From CAVUCE01 sp963739985 (lineage in GTDB: Bacteria > Bacteroidota > Ignavibacteria > Ignavibacteriales > Ignavibacteriaceae): a stretch of 64,000 bases of DNA. The notes under the pieces were generated by a model. That model ran no database searches. It saw only the letters and a list, made by a program, of their open reading frames with translations, and was not told where the DNA came from. Below are positions 34,124 to 43,053 of the stretch, in pieces. The translations under genes and the position numbers were made by a program. The DNA lies in assembly GCA_963739985.1 (NCBI GenBank), contig CAVUCE010000007.1:1-64000 (forward strand), written 5' to 3'. Every line of letters starts with the position of its first letter. Positions within the stretch are counted from its first letter, which is position 1.

Positions 34124-34585
34124 TTAATTTTCTGTTGATATAACTTCTTTATTTTCTTCTTTAAGTGCATTGATCATTGTGTGCCAAGCTAAGCTTGCGC
34201 ATTTTACGCGTGAAGGAAAATCTCTTACTCCTGCAAAAACTGCAAGTTTACCAAACTCTTCAAAATCCGGGTTTTCGCCGAGCTTCCCTGTAATTAAATC
34301 TTGAAATCTGTGAAATATTTCTTCAACATCTTCAATCTTTTTGCCTTTAATAATAGTGCTCATCAAGGAAGCGGAAGCTTTAGAAATTGCACAACCTGAT
34401 CCCTGAAAAGAAACATCGGTTACAATTCCGTTTTCTACATTTAAGTAAATATCAATTCTATCTCCGCATAAGGGGTTATATCCTTCCGCAAAGTGATTAT
34501 GCGGATCTAAAATCTTAAAATTTCTCGGACTTTTATTATGATCTAATATTACTTGCTGATAAAGTTCTTTTAATTCTGAATCCAT
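34124..34585 (-). CDS. sufU: SufU-type Fe-S scaffold/sulfur acceptor
   Basis: The 153-residue protein has the three conserved cysteines of IscU/SufU: NPLCGDRIDIYL near residue 39, GCAISKASASLM near 66 and RVKCASLAWHTM near 128. The longer spacing between Cys-2 and Cys-3 is typical of SufU rather than IscU. It accepts sulfur from the SufS cysteine. Its ATG overlaps the sufS stop by one base, so it is translationally coupled to sufS. Confidence 0.93.
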   Translation of the reverse strand: MDSELKELYQQVILDHNKSPRNFKILDPHNHFAEGYNPLCGDRIDIYLNVENGIVTDVSFQGSGCAISKASASLMSTIIKGKKIEDVEEIFHRFQDLITGKLGENPDFEEFGKLAVFAGVRDFPSRVKCASLAWHTMINALKEENKEVISTEN

Positions 34586-35838
34586 TAATTAAAAACCTCA
34601 ATAACTTTTTTTAATCCGTTAACTAGAATATCAACTTCTTCTTTTGTGTTATATAAAGCGAAGGAAGCTCTGGACGTTGCCGGAATCTTAAATCTATCCA
34701 TTACAGGCTGTGTGCAATGATGACCAGTTCTGATTGCGATACCTTCGAAATCCAAAAATGTTCCAACATCATGCGGATGAACATTATCGAAAATAAATGA
34801 AATTACACTTGATTTGTTTTTTGCTTTACCAATTATTTTTAATCCGTCAATTTCCTGTAAAGCTTTAGTTGCGTATTCAAGCAAATCATTTTCGTGTTTT
34901 GCGATCGTATCAATTCCAATTTTTGAAACATAATCAACTGCCGTTCCTAAACCGATTGCTCCGGAAATATCAGGTGTTCCGGCTTCAAATTTATAAGGTA
35001 ATTCGTTAAACGTAGTTTTTTCAAAAGTCACTTTAGAAATCATATCACCACCGCCTTGATAGGGAGGCATAACTTCCAATAATTCTTGTTTTCCGTAAAG
35101 CACGCCAATACCTGTCGGACCGTATAACTTATGTCCCGAAAATGCCAAGAAATCACAATCAAGTTTTTGAACATCTACGTGCATGTGTTGAACGGCTTGA
35201 GCAGCATCTAAAAGAACCGGAATGTTTTTAGCATGTGAGAGTTCTATAATCTTTTCAACCGGATTTACAGTGCCTAGAGAATTTGAAACATACACAATAG
35301 CAACTAATTTCGTTTTTTCGGAAAGTAATTTCTCAAACTCTTCTAATATTATTTCTCCGTCATCATTAATCGGAATTACTTTTAGCTTCGTCCTTTTTTC
35401 CTGACAAAGTAATTGCCACGGAACGATGTTGGAGTGATGCTCTAAACCGGAAATTATTATTTCATCTCCTTCTCTTAGATTATTTCTTCCAAAACTTGAA
35501 GCAACTAAATTTATTGATTCGGTAGTACCGCGAGTAAAGATTATTTCTTTTTCACTTTTTGCATTTATGAAATTTTTAATCTTAGTGCGCGCATCATCAT
35601 GATGTTTTGTTGCGATTTCGCTGAGTGTATGAACGCCTCTGTGAATATTGGAATTATATTGTCTATAATAGTTATCCAAAGTTTCAATTACCGGAATTGG
35701 TTTCTGAGTTGTTGCTGCGTTATCAAAATAGCATAATTTTTTTCCATGAACCAACTGATCAAGAATTGGAAAATCTTTTCTAATCGATTCTACATCAAAC
35801 GATATATTTTTTTGAGTTGTTTCTTCTTTAGTGTTCAC
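34585..35838 (-). CDS. sufS: SufS cysteine desulfurase
   Basis: The 417-residue PLP-dependent enzyme has the cofactor Lys in AFSGHKLYGPTGIG near residue 230 and the catalytic Cys in RTGHHCTQPVM near 371. LDAAQAVQHMHVDVQ is also present. It removes sulfur from cysteine for cluster assembly. It begins 14 bp after the sufD stop and its stop overlaps sufU. The length is typical (about 405-420). The group II (SufS) rather than NifS/IscS type is shown by the short loop around the Cys. Confidence 0.95.
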   Translation of the reverse strand: MNTKEETTQKNISFDVESIRKDFPILDQLVHGKKLCYFDNAATTQKPIPVIETLDNYYRQYNSNIHRGVHTLSEIATKHHDDARTKIKNFINAKSEKEIIFTRGTTESINLVASSFGRNNLREGDEIIISGLEHHSNIVPWQLLCQEKRTKLKVIPINDDGEIILEEFEKLLSEKTKLVAIVYVSNSLGTVNPVEKIIELSHAKNIPVLLDAAQAVQHMHVDVQKLDCDFLAFSGHKLYGPTGIGVLYGKQELLEVMPPYQGGGDMISKVTFEKTTFNELPYKFEAGTPDISGAIGLGTAVDYVSKIGIDTIAKHENDLLEYATKALQEIDGLKIIGKAKNKSSVISFIFDNVHPHDVGTFLDFEGIAIRTGHHCTQPVMDRFKIPATSRASFALYNTKEEVDILVNGLKKVIEVFN

Positions 35839-35852
35839 AATATTTCCCGGTT

Positions 35853-37175
35853 TTAGTTTTCCTGATCAAATCTGCTGCTCAGGATATCTTCCAAATAATT
35901 TTTAACAGCTTCAATTTTAATTGATGAAATAACTTCACTTGCAAAAGCATGAAGTAGTATAGCACGGGCTTTATCAAAACCGATTCCGCGAGATTTAAGA
36001 TAAAACATCGAGTCGTCATCTAATTGACCTATTGTTGCTCCGTGCGAACATTTAACGTCATCTGCAAAAATTTCTAGTTGCGGTTTTGTGTTTATTAATG
36101 CATTGTTAGACAGAATAAGATTGTTGTTTTCCTGAAAAGCGTTTGTTTTTTGCGCATCCTGTCTAACCATAACTTTACCATTAAAAACGCCGCGTGATTT
36201 ATCGGTTAAAATTCCTTTGTAATGCTCGTGGCTGTTGCAAAACGGTTTTGCATGGTCAATCATTGTATGAGCATCAAACAACTGTGTTCCGGTTGTCATA
36301 TACAAACCGTTCAAAGTACATTCGCCGCCCACATCATTAAACTTACTGTTGAACTCGTTACGTGATATATCACCGCCAAAAGAAATTAGCTGAGAATTAA
36401 AGTTGCTGTTTCTTTCTTGGTCAACTTCCATTCTGCCTATGTGAAATGCGTTGATACTTTCTTCTTGTAATTTTACATGTTGAAGAACAGCGTTTTCATC
36501 TACAAAAATTTCTGTAACAGAATTAGTGAAATATTCACCATCTTCGGTTGCCGCATAATGTTCTAATATTGTAGCTTGCGAATTTTTACCTGCAATAAAT
36601 AAATTTCGAGGCTGTACTAAAATTTTTTCGTCTTTAGAATCAGCAATAAACAGAACATGAATCGGTTCTTCAATAATTTTTCCATCCGGAACATAAATTA
36701 CAGCGCCGTCTTTTGTGTAAGCTGTACTAAGTGCTGTAAAAATTTTATTATCAAAATCGGCGTATTTACCAAAATGTTTTGCTACAATTTCAGAGTCATT
36801 TTCAATTTCCGAAGAAAGATTACTAACTATTGCTCCGGCCGGTAAATCTCTTACTACTGATAAATCTTTTTCAAAATGTCCGTTAACAAAAACAAGCAGA
36901 CTACCGCTCATCTTATTGAACGTAAATGGTTCAACATCTTTGGTTGATAAATTTTTCCTGTTTAATGAAGGATTAAAATTCTCTTTTAAAAGAGAAGAAA
37001 TATTTGTAAATCTCCATTCTTCATCTTTTAAAGTAGGGAAGTTAAGTTCAGAAAATTTTTCTATTGCAGCTTTGCGTATTTTATGAATAGGTTTGTTAGC
37101 TGTCCCGTTTAAACTATTTTCAAATTCTCTAAAATTCTTAACGTACCAATTTTTAGTATCTAATAATTGATCCAT
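35853..37175 (-). CDS. sufD: SufD Fe-S assembly protein
   Basis: The 440-residue protein belongs to the SufBD family. Its C-terminal part has the typical beta-helix features VNTKPQLEIFADDVKCSHGAT-type (here INTKPQLEIFADDV, then SHGATIGQLDDDSMFYLKSR). SufD forms the SufBC2D scaffold complex with SufB and SufC. The N-terminal helical part (about residues 1-110) is normal for SufD. The gene follows sufC with a 65-bp gap on the same strand. Confidence 0.93.
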   Translation of the reverse strand: MDQLLDTKNWYVKNFREFENSLNGTANKPIHKIRKAAIEKFSELNFPTLKDEEWRFTNISSLLKENFNPSLNRKNLSTKDVEPFTFNKMSGSLLVFVNGHFEKDLSVVRDLPAGAIVSNLSSEIENDSEIVAKHFGKYADFDNKIFTALSTAYTKDGAVIYVPDGKIIEEPIHVLFIADSKDEKILVQPRNLFIAGKNSQATILEHYAATEDGEYFTNSVTEIFVDENAVLQHVKLQEESINAFHIGRMEVDQERNSNFNSQLISFGGDISRNEFNSKFNDVGGECTLNGLYMTTGTQLFDAHTMIDHAKPFCNSHEHYKGILTDKSRGVFNGKVMVRQDAQKTNAFQENNNLILSNNALINTKPQLEIFADDVKCSHGATIGQLDDDSMFYLKSRGIGFDKARAILLHAFASEVISSIKIEAVKNYLEDILSSRFDQEN

Positions 37176-37240
37176 TTTTAACTAATTCTCCAATATGCTT
37201 TTTTTCTGAAATCAAATTCAGAATTTCAATTTCTTAAAAA

Positions 37241-38005
37241 TTATTTGCTTACCAACTCATCCGACTCTTCTTTAATCCAATCGTAACCTTTTTCTTCAAG
37301 AGCAAGAGCTAATTCTTTTCCACCTGATTTAACAATTTTACCTTTATAAAGGACATGTACAAAATCGGGTACAACGTAGTTTAACAATCTTTGATAATGC
37401 GTAACAACAATTGCAGATCTTTCCGGTGACTTCAACTGATTTACGCCGTTTGCAACAATCTTAAGAGCATCGATATCTAATCCTGAATCAGTTTCATCAA
37501 GTATTGCAAGTTTTGGTTCCAGAACCGCCATTTGGAAAATTTCGTTTCGTTTCTTTTCGCCGCCGGAAAAACCTTCGTTAACTGCGCGGCTTAATAAAGA
37601 TTGATCAAGTTCAACAAGTTTCATCTTTTCTTTTATAAAACTTAAAAACTCGATAGCATCCAATGGTTCTTGTCCATTATAGTTTCTAATTTCATTTAAA
37701 GCAGTTTTAAGAAGATTTGTATTACTTACTCCCGGAATTTCAACCGGATATTGAAATGCTAAAAATATTCCGGAGCGCGCTCTGTCTTCAGGTGAAAGCT
37801 CCAGCAATTTTTTCCCGTTAAAAGTGACTTCCCCCTCGGTAACTTCATATTCTTCTCTTCCGGCAAGAACTTGAGCAAGTGTACTTTTACCTGATCCGTT
37901 TGGTCCCATGATTGCATGAACTTCTCCGGCGTTAACGGTTAAATTAATTCCTTTTAATATTTCTTTGCCTTCAATATTTGCGTGTAGATTTTTAATCTCT
38001 AACAT
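37241..38005 (-). CDS. sufC: SufC ATPase
   Basis: The 254-residue ABC-type ATPase has Walker A GPNGSGKSTL near residues 34-43, the signature FSGGEKKRNEIFQMA near 149-163 and Walker B LAILDETDSGLD near 172-183. It hydrolyses ATP to reshape the SufBCD complex. It lacks membrane segments, as expected for SufC rather than an ABC exporter. It lies between sufB and sufD in the usual order. Confidence 0.96.
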   Translation of the reverse strand: MLEIKNLHANIEGKEILKGINLTVNAGEVHAIMGPNGSGKSTLAQVLAGREEYEVTEGEVTFNGKKLLELSPEDRARSGIFLAFQYPVEIPGVSNTNLLKTALNEIRNYNGQEPLDAIEFLSFIKEKMKLVELDQSLLSRAVNEGFSGGEKKRNEIFQMAVLEPKLAILDETDSGLDIDALKIVANGVNQLKSPERSAIVVTHYQRLLNYVVPDFVHVLYKGKIVKSGGKELALALEEKGYDWIKEESDELVSK

Positions 38006-38065
38006 TTTTAATTTTCCTTTGTCTCAACTTCATTTAGAATTTTAAATTTTTCCTTTTTAATTGAA

Positions 38066-39511
38066 TTAACCAACGCTTCCTTCCAAGCTGATGCTCAATA
38101 GTTTCTGAGCTTCAACTGCAAATTCCATCGGTAATTCTTTAAATACTTCTTTACAATAACCGTTAACAATCAACCCGATCGCGTCTTCAGTTCCAATTCC
38201 TCTTTGATTCAAATAAAATATTTGATCTTCGCCTATTTTTGATGTAGTTGCTTCGTGTTCAACTTGTGCAGTCGGATTATTGATTTCTAAGTAAGGGAAA
38301 GTGTGAGCACCGCATTTGTCTCCGATTAACAAAGAATCGCATTGAGAAAAATTACGCGCGTTTTCTGCTTTTTTGTTTATTCTTACTAAACCGCGATAAC
38401 TATTATTACTTTTTCCAGCGGAAATACCTTTTGATATAATTGTGCTTCTGGTGTTTTTGCCAAGATGAATCATTTTTGTTCCTGTATCTGCCTGCTGCAT
38501 ATTTCTTGTAACGGCAACAGAGTAAAACTCACCGGTTGAATTATCTCCTTGTAAAATGCAACTTGGATATTTCCAGGTAATAGCAGAACCGGTCTCTACC
38601 TGCGTCCATGAAATTTTTGAATTAACACCACGACAAGCACCGCGCTTTGTAACAAAATTATAAATCCCGCCTTTTCCGTTCTTATCGCCGGCATACCAAT
38701 TTTGCACTGTAGAATATTTTATTTGAGCATTATCCAGTGCAACAAGTTCAACAACTGCCGCGTGAAGCTGATTTTCATCTCTTTGAGGAGCTGTACAACC
38801 TTCAAGATAACTCACATAAGCGCCTTCTTCGGCAATAATTAATGTTCTTTCAAATTGTCCTGTGTTTGCGGCGTTTATTCTAAAATAAGTGGAAAGTTCC
38901 ATTGGGCATCTGACGCCTTTTGGGACATAAACAAAAGAACCATCGGAAAATACTGCTGAATTTAAAGCAGCAAAGAAATTATCAGTAGAAGGAACAACGC
39001 TTCCTAAATATTTTTTCACCAGCTCAGGATGATTTTTAACTGCCTCGGAAAATGAACAAAAAATTATTCCCAGCTCGGATAGTTTTTCTCTAAAAGTGGT
39101 AGCTACCGAAACACTATCGAAAACCGCATCAACTGCAACATTACTTAATCGTTTTTGTTCTTCTAATGAAATACCGAGTTTTTCAAAAGTTCTGCGAAGT
39201 TCCGGATCAACCTCATCCAGACTATTTAATTTTGGCTTTTTCTTCGGCGCGGAATAATAGGAGATTGCCTGATAATCGATTTTGGGATAATGAACATTCG
39301 GCCATGTGGGCTCTTCCATTTTTAGCCAATGGCGATATGCTTTTAATCTCCATTCAAGTAAAAATTCCGGCTCATTTTTAATTGCAGAAAGCTGACGAAT
39401 TGTATCTTCATTTAATCCGTTCGGTAAACTATCGGCTTCAATATCACTAACAAATCCGTACTTATATTCCTGGTTCGCTATTTCTTCAATAGTTTTAACT
39501 TCAGTACTCAT
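38066..39511 (-). CDS. sufB: SufB Fe-S scaffold
   Basis: The 481-residue protein is highly typical SufB, with VPKGVRCPMELSTYFRINA, EGCTAPQRDENQLHAAVVEL and CDSLLIGDKCGAHTFPYLEI, plus a C-terminal conserved ATTSKIGEDQIFYLNQRG. It assembles nascent clusters with SufC and SufD. It is the first gene of the minus-strand suf operon and has a Shine-Dalgarno (aaggag). A short hairpin lies upstream of that site. Confidence 0.96.
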   Translation of the reverse strand: MSTEVKTIEEIANQEYKYGFVSDIEADSLPNGLNEDTIRQLSAIKNEPEFLLEWRLKAYRHWLKMEEPTWPNVHYPKIDYQAISYYSAPKKKPKLNSLDEVDPELRRTFEKLGISLEEQKRLSNVAVDAVFDSVSVATTFREKLSELGIIFCSFSEAVKNHPELVKKYLGSVVPSTDNFFAALNSAVFSDGSFVYVPKGVRCPMELSTYFRINAANTGQFERTLIIAEEGAYVSYLEGCTAPQRDENQLHAAVVELVALDNAQIKYSTVQNWYAGDKNGKGGIYNFVTKRGACRGVNSKISWTQVETGSAITWKYPSCILQGDNSTGEFYSVAVTRNMQQADTGTKMIHLGKNTRSTIISKGISAGKSNNSYRGLVRINKKAENARNFSQCDSLLIGDKCGAHTFPYLEINNPTAQVEHEATTSKIGEDQIFYLNQRGIGTEDAIGLIVNGYCKEVFKELPMEFAVEAQKLLSISLEGSVG

Positions 39512-39526
39512 TTTTTCTCCTTACTC

Positions 39527-39543
39527 GCCGGTAATAAACCGGC
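39527..39543 (-). promoter_or_regulatory. Small hairpin in the sufB leader
   Basis: GCCGGT (39527-39532) pairs with ACCGGC (39538-39543), just 5' of the sufB ribosome-binding site. It is the only GC-rich element in the 250-bp AT-rich leader (39512-39761). It could affect translation or be an operator half-site. There is no T-run. Confidence 0.3.
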
Positions 39544-39761
39544 CGCACGCTCTAATTATTTATTACAATTAGCTCAAAATTTTCAATTCAAACCTAACGA
39601 AACTGTACAAAAAAGTCAAGATTGAATTAAGCACTGTGTTCATTTATCACGAAAGATTAACGATATGTGCAATAATCACAAATTCATAAAATCAATAAGA
39701 ACTTATTCAAATTGTTTTTAACTAATTATTACTTTAATTTTAAGGAAGATTATTAAAATAA

Positions 39762-40880
39762 ATGGATTATTCATTGGAAGAGAACAAGCGTACGGAAAAT
39801 ACTCCAAATCAAGACAACGCTGGGCAAAGCAAAGATTCGAAAAATACTGGTAATTCTTCGGGTCAGGGAAATTATAGAAAACCATACTATAATAATAGAA
39901 GACGAAGATATTACGGAAGAAAACCGCGAGAAAATCAGGATAAAGACAAAACGTCCTTTAAAAAACTCTCTTTAGTTATACCCTTATATAACGAAGAAGA
40001 ATCCATAAATCCTTTAGTTAATGAAATTAAAAAAGCTTTGAAACTGATTGATATTAGCTTTGAGGTTGTTTTTGTGGATGATGGAAGTTCTGACAAGTCT
40101 CTGGAAATTCTTAAAGAAATTTGCAAGCAAGATAGAAGATTTAGGTATGTGAGTTTTAGAAAAAATTATGGTAAATCTGCTGCGCTGCAAATTGGTTTTA
40201 ATAATGTTACCGGTGATGTAGTAGTAACAATGGATGCGGATTTACAAGACGATCCTAACGAAATTCCTAATCTTCTGAAAAAATTGGATGAAGGATTTGA
40301 TCTAGTTTCCGGCTGGAAAAAAATAAGGCACGATCCTTTTATCAAAAAATATTCTTCCCGCTTTTTCAACTTTGTTACCGGAATGATTAGCGGAATAAAA
40401 ATACACGATTTTAATTGCGGATTAAAAGCTTATCGTAAAGAAGTTACAGAAAATGTTAAAGTTTACGGGGAAATGCATCGATACGTTCCTGTTTTAGCGA
40501 GTTGGGGCGGATTTAAAGTAAGCGAGATTGCAGTAAAGCATCAACCAAGAAGATATGGAAAAACAAAATTTGGAATTTCGCGTTTCTTCAAAGGTTTTGT
40601 CGATTTAATTACTGTTACGTTTATTACCAGATATATCAAACGCCCAATGCATTTCTTTGGATTTTTTGGAGCTCTAGCTTCGGTTGTCGGTTTAGCGATA
40701 AATGTTTATTTAACTTACGATTGGATTAGAGGCCACTCATTAAGTAATAGGCCGATGTTATTTTTAGGAATGCTATTAATAATTGTCGGCGTACAACTAT
40801 TTAGCGTCGGACTATTAGGTGAAATGCTGGTTCGCGATACTATTAACGAAGAAGAATATATTATTAAAGATAAAGGTTGA
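39762..40880 (+). CDS. GT2 glycosyltransferase (DPM1/GtrB-like) with basic N-terminal extension
   Basis: The 372-residue protein has an unusual N-terminal extension of about 65 residues. It is hydrophilic and Asn/Gln/Arg/Tyr-rich, with an arginine cluster near 45-55. The GT-A domain follows (LVIPLYNEEESINPLV near 68, VFVDDGSSDKS, TMDADLQDDPNEIPNL). Two C-terminal membrane helices (about 295-320 and 330-355) place it among polyprenyl-phosphate glycosyltransferases. These transfer a sugar to a lipid carrier in the inner membrane. It opens the polysaccharide block of the window. Confidence 0.88.
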   Translation: MDYSLEENKRTENTPNQDNAGQSKDSKNTGNSSGQGNYRKPYYNNRRRRYYGRKPRENQDKDKTSFKKLSLVIPLYNEEESINPLVNEIKKALKLIDISFEVVFVDDGSSDKSLEILKEICKQDRRFRYVSFRKNYGKSAALQIGFNNVTGDVVVTMDADLQDDPNEIPNLLKKLDEGFDLVSGWKKIRHDPFIKKYSSRFFNFVTGMISGIKIHDFNCGLKAYRKEVTENVKVYGEMHRYVPVLASWGGFKVSEIAVKHQPRRYGKTKFGISRFFKGFVDLITVTFITRYIKRPMHFFGFFGALASVVGLAINVYLTYDWIRGHSLSNRPMLFLGMLLIIVGVQLFSVGLLGEMLVRDTINEEEYIIKDKG

Positions 40881-40995
40881 TCTTTAATTACCGGCTTAAA
40901 TCGAAATAATATAGATCGAAATTTTCGGCCTGCCTATTAATTATCATTGATTAACTTTTAATTAGTTTTTAGAAATATTTTGAGTTTACCTTTTA

Positions 40996-42126
40996 ATGAA
41001 GATAACAATTCTCTCAACTGCATATCCTCTTAGAGGCGGAATCGCACATTTTGTGGGATTGCTTTATAGGGAATTAATAAAAGAGAATCAGGTAAATATC
41101 ATAACTTTCAAACGTCAGTATCCATCATTTTTATTTCCCGGTAAAACACAGCTAGAATCCGGCGACACTGTTGAAAAAATTCCAACCGATGTGTTGGTTG
41201 ATTCAATAAATCCTTTTAACTGGATTAAGGTTGGATTAAAATTAAAAAAAGATTCGCCTGATTTAGTAATATATAAATATTGGATGCCGTTTTTCGGTCC
41301 TTGTTTTGGAACGATAGCAAAAATAACAAGACGAAATAAGAAGACTAAAACTCTGGTAATTTGCGATAATGTAATTCCGCATGAAAGAAAACCGGGAGAT
41401 ATTTCTTTTACAAGATATTTCTTTAAATCAGTTGATTATTTTGTTTTGTTATCCAGTAAAGTTCAAAGTGATCTTTTAAGATTATTCCCCGGAGCTAAAA
41501 ACAAAGTTTTGCCTCATCCTGTATATTCAAATTTTGGCGATGCTGTTAAAAAAGAAGAAGCTAAATCGAAACTAAATCTAACAGATGAAAAACTAATTTT
41601 ATTTTTTGGTTTTATAAGAGACTATAAAGGGTTAGATGTTATTTTTGCAGCAATGCCATTAATTAAACAAAAGCAAAATGTAAAACTTATTGTTGCAGGC
41701 GAATTTTATTCAAACAAGGAAAAATATTTATCATTAATTGAAAAATATAAGATTGAAAATGATATTAAACTCTTTATAGATTTTATTCCTACAGAAGAAG
41801 TAAAATATTACTTTTCAGCGTCGGATTGTGTAATTTTGCCATATCGAGATGCAACTCAAAGCGGAATTGTTCAGATTGCGATGAATTTTAGAAAACCGGT
41901 TATAGCTACTAATGTTGGTGGACTCGGTGAAGTTGTAATTAATGGGAAAACCGGGTTTGTTGTTGAAAAAGAAAATCCTTCAGAGCTGGCATCTGCTGTA
42001 ATTCGTTTTTATTCTGAAAACAAGGAAGAAGAATTTTTGAAAAATATTGATGCCGAAGTTGGAAAATATTCATGGAAAAATTTTACTAAAGGTATATTTG
42101 ATCTCTTAAAAGAGAGTAACTCTTAA
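40996..42126 (+). CDS. GT4 glycosyltransferase (GT-B fold)
   Basis: The 376-residue protein has the GT-B layout: a Rossmann N-domain starting ILSTAYPLRGGIAHFVGLL, and a C-domain with LILFFGFIRDYKGLD near 204-218 and a nucleotide-sugar site. That site carries the glycosyltransferase 4 pattern (LPYRDATQSGIVQIAMNFRK, then PVIATNVGGLGEVV near 306-320). It probably adds a sugar during surface polysaccharide or lipid assembly. The acceptor is unknown. The gene is cotranscribed with the following methyltransferase, to judge from the 81-bp gap and direction. Confidence 0.88.
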   Translation: MKITILSTAYPLRGGIAHFVGLLYRELIKENQVNIITFKRQYPSFLFPGKTQLESGDTVEKIPTDVLVDSINPFNWIKVGLKLKKDSPDLVIYKYWMPFFGPCFGTIAKITRRNKKTKTLVICDNVIPHERKPGDISFTRYFFKSVDYFVLLSSKVQSDLLRLFPGAKNKVLPHPVYSNFGDAVKKEEAKSKLNLTDEKLILFFGFIRDYKGLDVIFAAMPLIKQKQNVKLIVAGEFYSNKEKYLSLIEKYKIENDIKLFIDFIPTEEVKYYFSASDCVILPYRDATQSGIVQIAMNFRKPVIATNVGGLGEVVINGKTGFVVEKENPSELASAVIRFYSENKEEEFLKNIDAEVGKYSWKNFTKGIFDLLKESNS

Positions 42127-42207
42127 TTTGTTAAAAAGTACTTTTCAAAAAATAAACAGTGAACTTTAAAAAGTTTTAATTTTCAATTTTTAATTTCTGA
42201 TTGCCAA

Positions 42208-43017
42208 ATGTATTACGATCCAATTAAAGATGTTTTTGCTTCAATTATAAGAAAGTTTCCAACTTTAAGAATTCTATTTTATAAGCTTTTAGATGTTATG
42301 TTTCTTCGTTCATGGTTTGTGAGAAGAGAGTTGAGAAACTTGAGAAAAATTTTAGGAAAGAATGAAATATCGATTTATGATGCGGGAACCGGTTACGGGC
42401 AATATTCCTATTTTATGGCGAAAAAATTGCAACCGAATAAAATATACGCTGTAGATATTAAGGATAAATGGATAAAAGACAGCGAATCATTTTTTAAAGA
42501 TCAAAAATTAAATAATGTTTCATTCGGAATTGAAGATTTAACAAAAATCGAACACGAAAATAAATTTGATCTTATAGTTTCCGTTGATGTAATGGAACAT
42601 ATTGAAGAAGACGTTAAAGTATTTGAAAATTTTTATCGCGCGCTTAAGCCCGGCGGATTTTTATTGATCAATACACCTTCAATTTATGGCGGAAGCGATG
42701 TACATGAAGAAACAGAAGAAAGTTTTATTGGAGAACATGCGCGCGATGGTTATTCTTTTGAAGATCTAGAAGCTAAACTAAAACCGATCGGTTTTTCTGT
42801 ATTTCGCTCGCGTTATACTTATGGATTTTGGGGAGATAAAGCATGGCGTTTAGGGATTAAATATCCAATGCAAATGCTTAATGTATCAAAATTATTTTTT
42901 ATCGTTTTACCATTTTATTATTTACTCACTTTTATTTTTACATTTACAATGATGTTTGCAGATTACAGTGGATTCAATAAAATTGGTGCCGGCGTTAATT
43001 ATATAGTTAGAAAGTAA
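42208..43017 (+). CDS. SAM-dependent methyltransferase with C-terminal membrane segment
   Basis: The 269-residue class I methyltransferase has motif I YDAGTGYGQYSYFMA near residue 54, VDIKDKW (motif II), SVDVMEHIEEDVKVFENFY and LKPGGFLLINTPS (motifs IV-V). A C-terminal hydrophobic segment (about 228-252) may tether it to the membrane. It belongs to the Methyltransf_11/25 group and probably modifies a sugar or lipid precursor of the polysaccharide pathway. It is 36 bp before the YfhO-like gene. Confidence 0.8.
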   Translation: MYYDPIKDVFASIIRKFPTLRILFYKLLDVMFLRSWFVRRELRNLRKILGKNEISIYDAGTGYGQYSYFMAKKLQPNKIYAVDIKDKWIKDSESFFKDQKLNNVSFGIEDLTKIEHENKFDLIVSVDVMEHIEEDVKVFENFYRALKPGGFLLINTPSIYGGSDVHEETEESFIGEHARDGYSFEDLEAKLKPIGFSVFRSRYTYGFWGDKAWRLGIKYPMQMLNVSKLFFIVLPFYYLLTFIFTFTMMFADYSGFNKIGAGVNYIVRK

Positions 43018-43053
43018 ATTTAACTTAAAACAAAAAAGTTTAATGGTGTTTTA

